The position numbers were made by a program, and so were the translations under genes. This document shows, piece after piece, positions 62,860 to 64,000 of a stretch of DNA of 64,000 nucleotides (position 1 is the stretch's first letter; each line of letters opens with the position of its first letter). This stretch comes from Candidatus Hydrogenedens sp. (GTDB taxonomy: Bacteria; Hydrogenedentota; Hydrogenedentia; Hydrogenedentales; JAEUWI01): positions 62,001-126,000 of the forward strand of contig WGMK01000016.1 of assembly GCA_016125095.1 (NCBI GenBank), given 5' to 3'. The notes beneath the pieces were generated by a model. The model saw only the letters and a list, made by a program, of their open reading frames with translations. It ran no database searches and was not told the DNA's origin.

Positions 62860-64000
62860 ATGATCATCCAGAATACCGCCGGTGAACTCGAGGCCGAAAA
62901 GCGCCCGCGCACCTTCAATGCGCTCGAGGCCTTCGGCGTATACACCTTCATCCTGCTGGTGCTGTGGCCGTTCTGCTATTACTTCGGCGTGATGCCGGGA
63001 AACACCACCATCGAGAACGTGGCCGTGTGGCCGCTGATCGCCGGCGGCATCTATCTGCTGTTCATCACGCCGTGGATACACGGCGACTCGGCCGCCTCGT
63101 GGGGGCTGGGCAGCCCGCGCGCCCTGTGGCGCATGATGACCACCGGCCCGGAGAAGCAGCAGTGGACGCTGCGCATCGTGGTGCCGCTGCTCTTTCTTGC
63201 GCTCAACGCCGTGGTCTACGCGCGCTGGCCCGACGTGGTGCGGCTGTTCGGCCTGCACAAGCTGACCCTGGGCGCCACCCCGGTGAATGAACTGCACCAT
63301 TCCTTCCCCGGCGTGCTGGTGGTGTTCTTCTTCGGGGCGCTGCTGGCGGGGGCCTACGTAACTTGCGCGCTGCGCTACGACAACTTCATCCCCTCGTTCA
63401 TCATGGCAATGAAGATCTCGATTCCATTGGCCGTGATGACCTTCGTCGGCGCGGCAGTCTCGGGCTGGACCCAGGGCACGAACCCCTTCGAGGGCCTCGA
63501 GCCCAGTCAGTACGCCCTCGACGCGCTGGGCTATATGTTCTGGGGATTCCTGCAGCAGCTGCTGTTCACGGCCTACCTGGGCAACCGCTTCCGCAAGGCC
63601 TTTCCGCCCTCGCAGAGCCTGACCAACCGGCTGGCGCCCGGCCGCCGGCTGCCCTTTGCGGTCGGCTTCGGCGCGGCGTTCGGCGCGGCGCTGGCCCTGC
63701 TCGGGTTCATCGGCATGCGCTACGGCTACCCGGACCAGGTCATTCCCTGGACCATGCCGGTATGGCTGTTCGTGTTCATGTTCCCGCTCTGCGCCGCCTA
63801 CGGCTACGTGCTGGCGCTCGACCGCAAGCGCCTGCTGGTCGCTACGCTGGCGGCGTCGTGCTTCGCCTTCATCCACATCAATTCCTATGGCCTCGTGGCG
63901 GTCACCTACCTGCTCGGCACCATCCTCATCTATGTGTCGATGGAGGACCAGTACCGGAACCTCGTGGCGCTCGGCATGATTCACGGCATTCTCGGTTCAA
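62860..64000 (+). CDS. CPBP-like membrane protein with substituted catalytic residues (3' end outside window)
   Basis: The frame starts at ATG 62860 (AAAGGG upstream) and remains open to the window edge, giving at least 380 residues with about eight membrane helices. The C-terminal part resembles the CPBP/ABI intramembrane protease family. The position of the motif EExxFRGxL reads QQLLFTAYL (about residues 232-240), so both catalytic glutamates and the arginine are replaced. The second motif, FxxxH, is kept in CFAFIHIN (about residues 334-341). A third His is in MIHGILG near the edge. It may be a non-proteolytic relative. Confirming this needs the missing 3' end. Confidence 0.7.
   Translation, partial: MIIQNTAGELEAEKRPRTFNALEAFGVYTFILLVLWPFCYYFGVMPGNTTIENVAVWPLIAGGIYLLFITPWIHGDSAASWGLGSPRALWRMMTTGPEKQQWTLRIVVPLLFLALNAVVYARWPDVVRLFGLHKLTLGATPVNELHHSFPGVLVVFFFGALLAGAYVTCALRYDNFIPSFIMAMKISIPLAVMTFVGAAVSGWTQGTNPFEGLEPSQYALDALGYMFWGFLQQLLFTAYLGNRFRKAFPPSQSLTNRLAPGRRLPFAVGFGAAFGAALALLGFIGMRYGYPDQVIPWTMPVWLFVFMFPLCAAYGYVLALDRKRLLVATLAASCFAFIHINSYGLVAVTYLLGTILIYVSMEDQYRNLVALGMIHGILGS

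Overview
The window is GC-rich (roughly 63-66 % by eye) bacterial chromosome with tightly packed genes. The cell it describes is diderm, LPS-bearing and flagellated. It has BamA, a Skp/OmpH chaperone, LpxD and a fused LpxC-FabZ protein, together with FliD and FliS. It also has McsA, a McsB homologue and ClpC (a stress module best known from Firmicutes), two pseudopilin-type proteins with the GFTL[IV]ELLVV signature, an immunoglobulin-like secreted protein with a sorting-like tail, and an ECF sigma factor coupled to a membrane vWA protein. LpxC-FabZ fusion plus DUF1559-type pseudopilins points to the PVC/FCB neighbourhood or a candidate phylum such as Hydrogenedentota. This is inference; there is no rRNA or tRNA gene here to settle it.

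Layout. 1-4.6 kb: the 3' part of a WD40/PDZ protein, followed on the same strand by three tandem paralogues of a family I do not recognise (helical domain, poly-glycine hinge, four-cysteine tail ending CSAAS). 4.7-10.2 kb (minus): a flavoprotein and a lipid-modification operon (FAD amine oxidase-like, DUF1365, Cfa, a second Cfa-like methyltransferase). 10.4-15.2 kb (minus): secreted proteins (purple-acid-phosphatase-like, Ig-like, DUF1559 pseudopilin, a propeller-like protein). 15.3-18 kb: alaS. 18.1-28.3 kb (minus): envelope and proteostasis cluster mcsA-mcsB-clpC-bamA-skp-lpxD-lpxC/fabZ, then a Dabb gene bracketed by two copies of a palindromic repeat. 28.5-30.6 kb: YciH, a nuclease-PDZ fusion, and an unusual locus with an operator-like palindrome, promoter, densely hairpinned leader, 35-residue hydrophobic peptide and terminator.

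30.8-39.4 kb: acetolactate-synthase-like enzyme, an unknown protein with a minisatellite, rel-uvrB translationally coupled, and a MarR-pirin pair sharing a palindromic operator. 39.4-43.5 kb: pseudopilin, ECF sigma factor, vWA protein. 43.5-48.4 kb: glyA, fumC, DUF2461 and TfoX-like genes lying between two inverted copies of a 140-bp palindrome-array element. 48.4-54.8 kb: a thioredoxin/peroxiredoxin pair, aat-hemW, Mn/Fe superoxide dismutase, SnoaL-like protein, purE-purK. 54.9-59.2 kb: histidine kinase, sigma-54 activator, membrane protein, HisG-like protein. 59.2-61.5 kb (minus): fliD-fliS behind a sigma-28-like promoter. 61.6-64 kb: DUF998 membrane protein, GNAT acetyltransferase, and the start of a CPBP-like membrane protein whose catalytic glutamates are replaced.

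The most notable items are the three-paralogue cysteine-tail family, the structured-leader/small-peptide locus at 30 kb, a McsB homologue that has lost its recognisable catalytic residues while McsA and ClpC look intact, and the inverted pair of 140-bp elements. No CRISPR array, transposase, integrase, tRNA or rRNA was seen.
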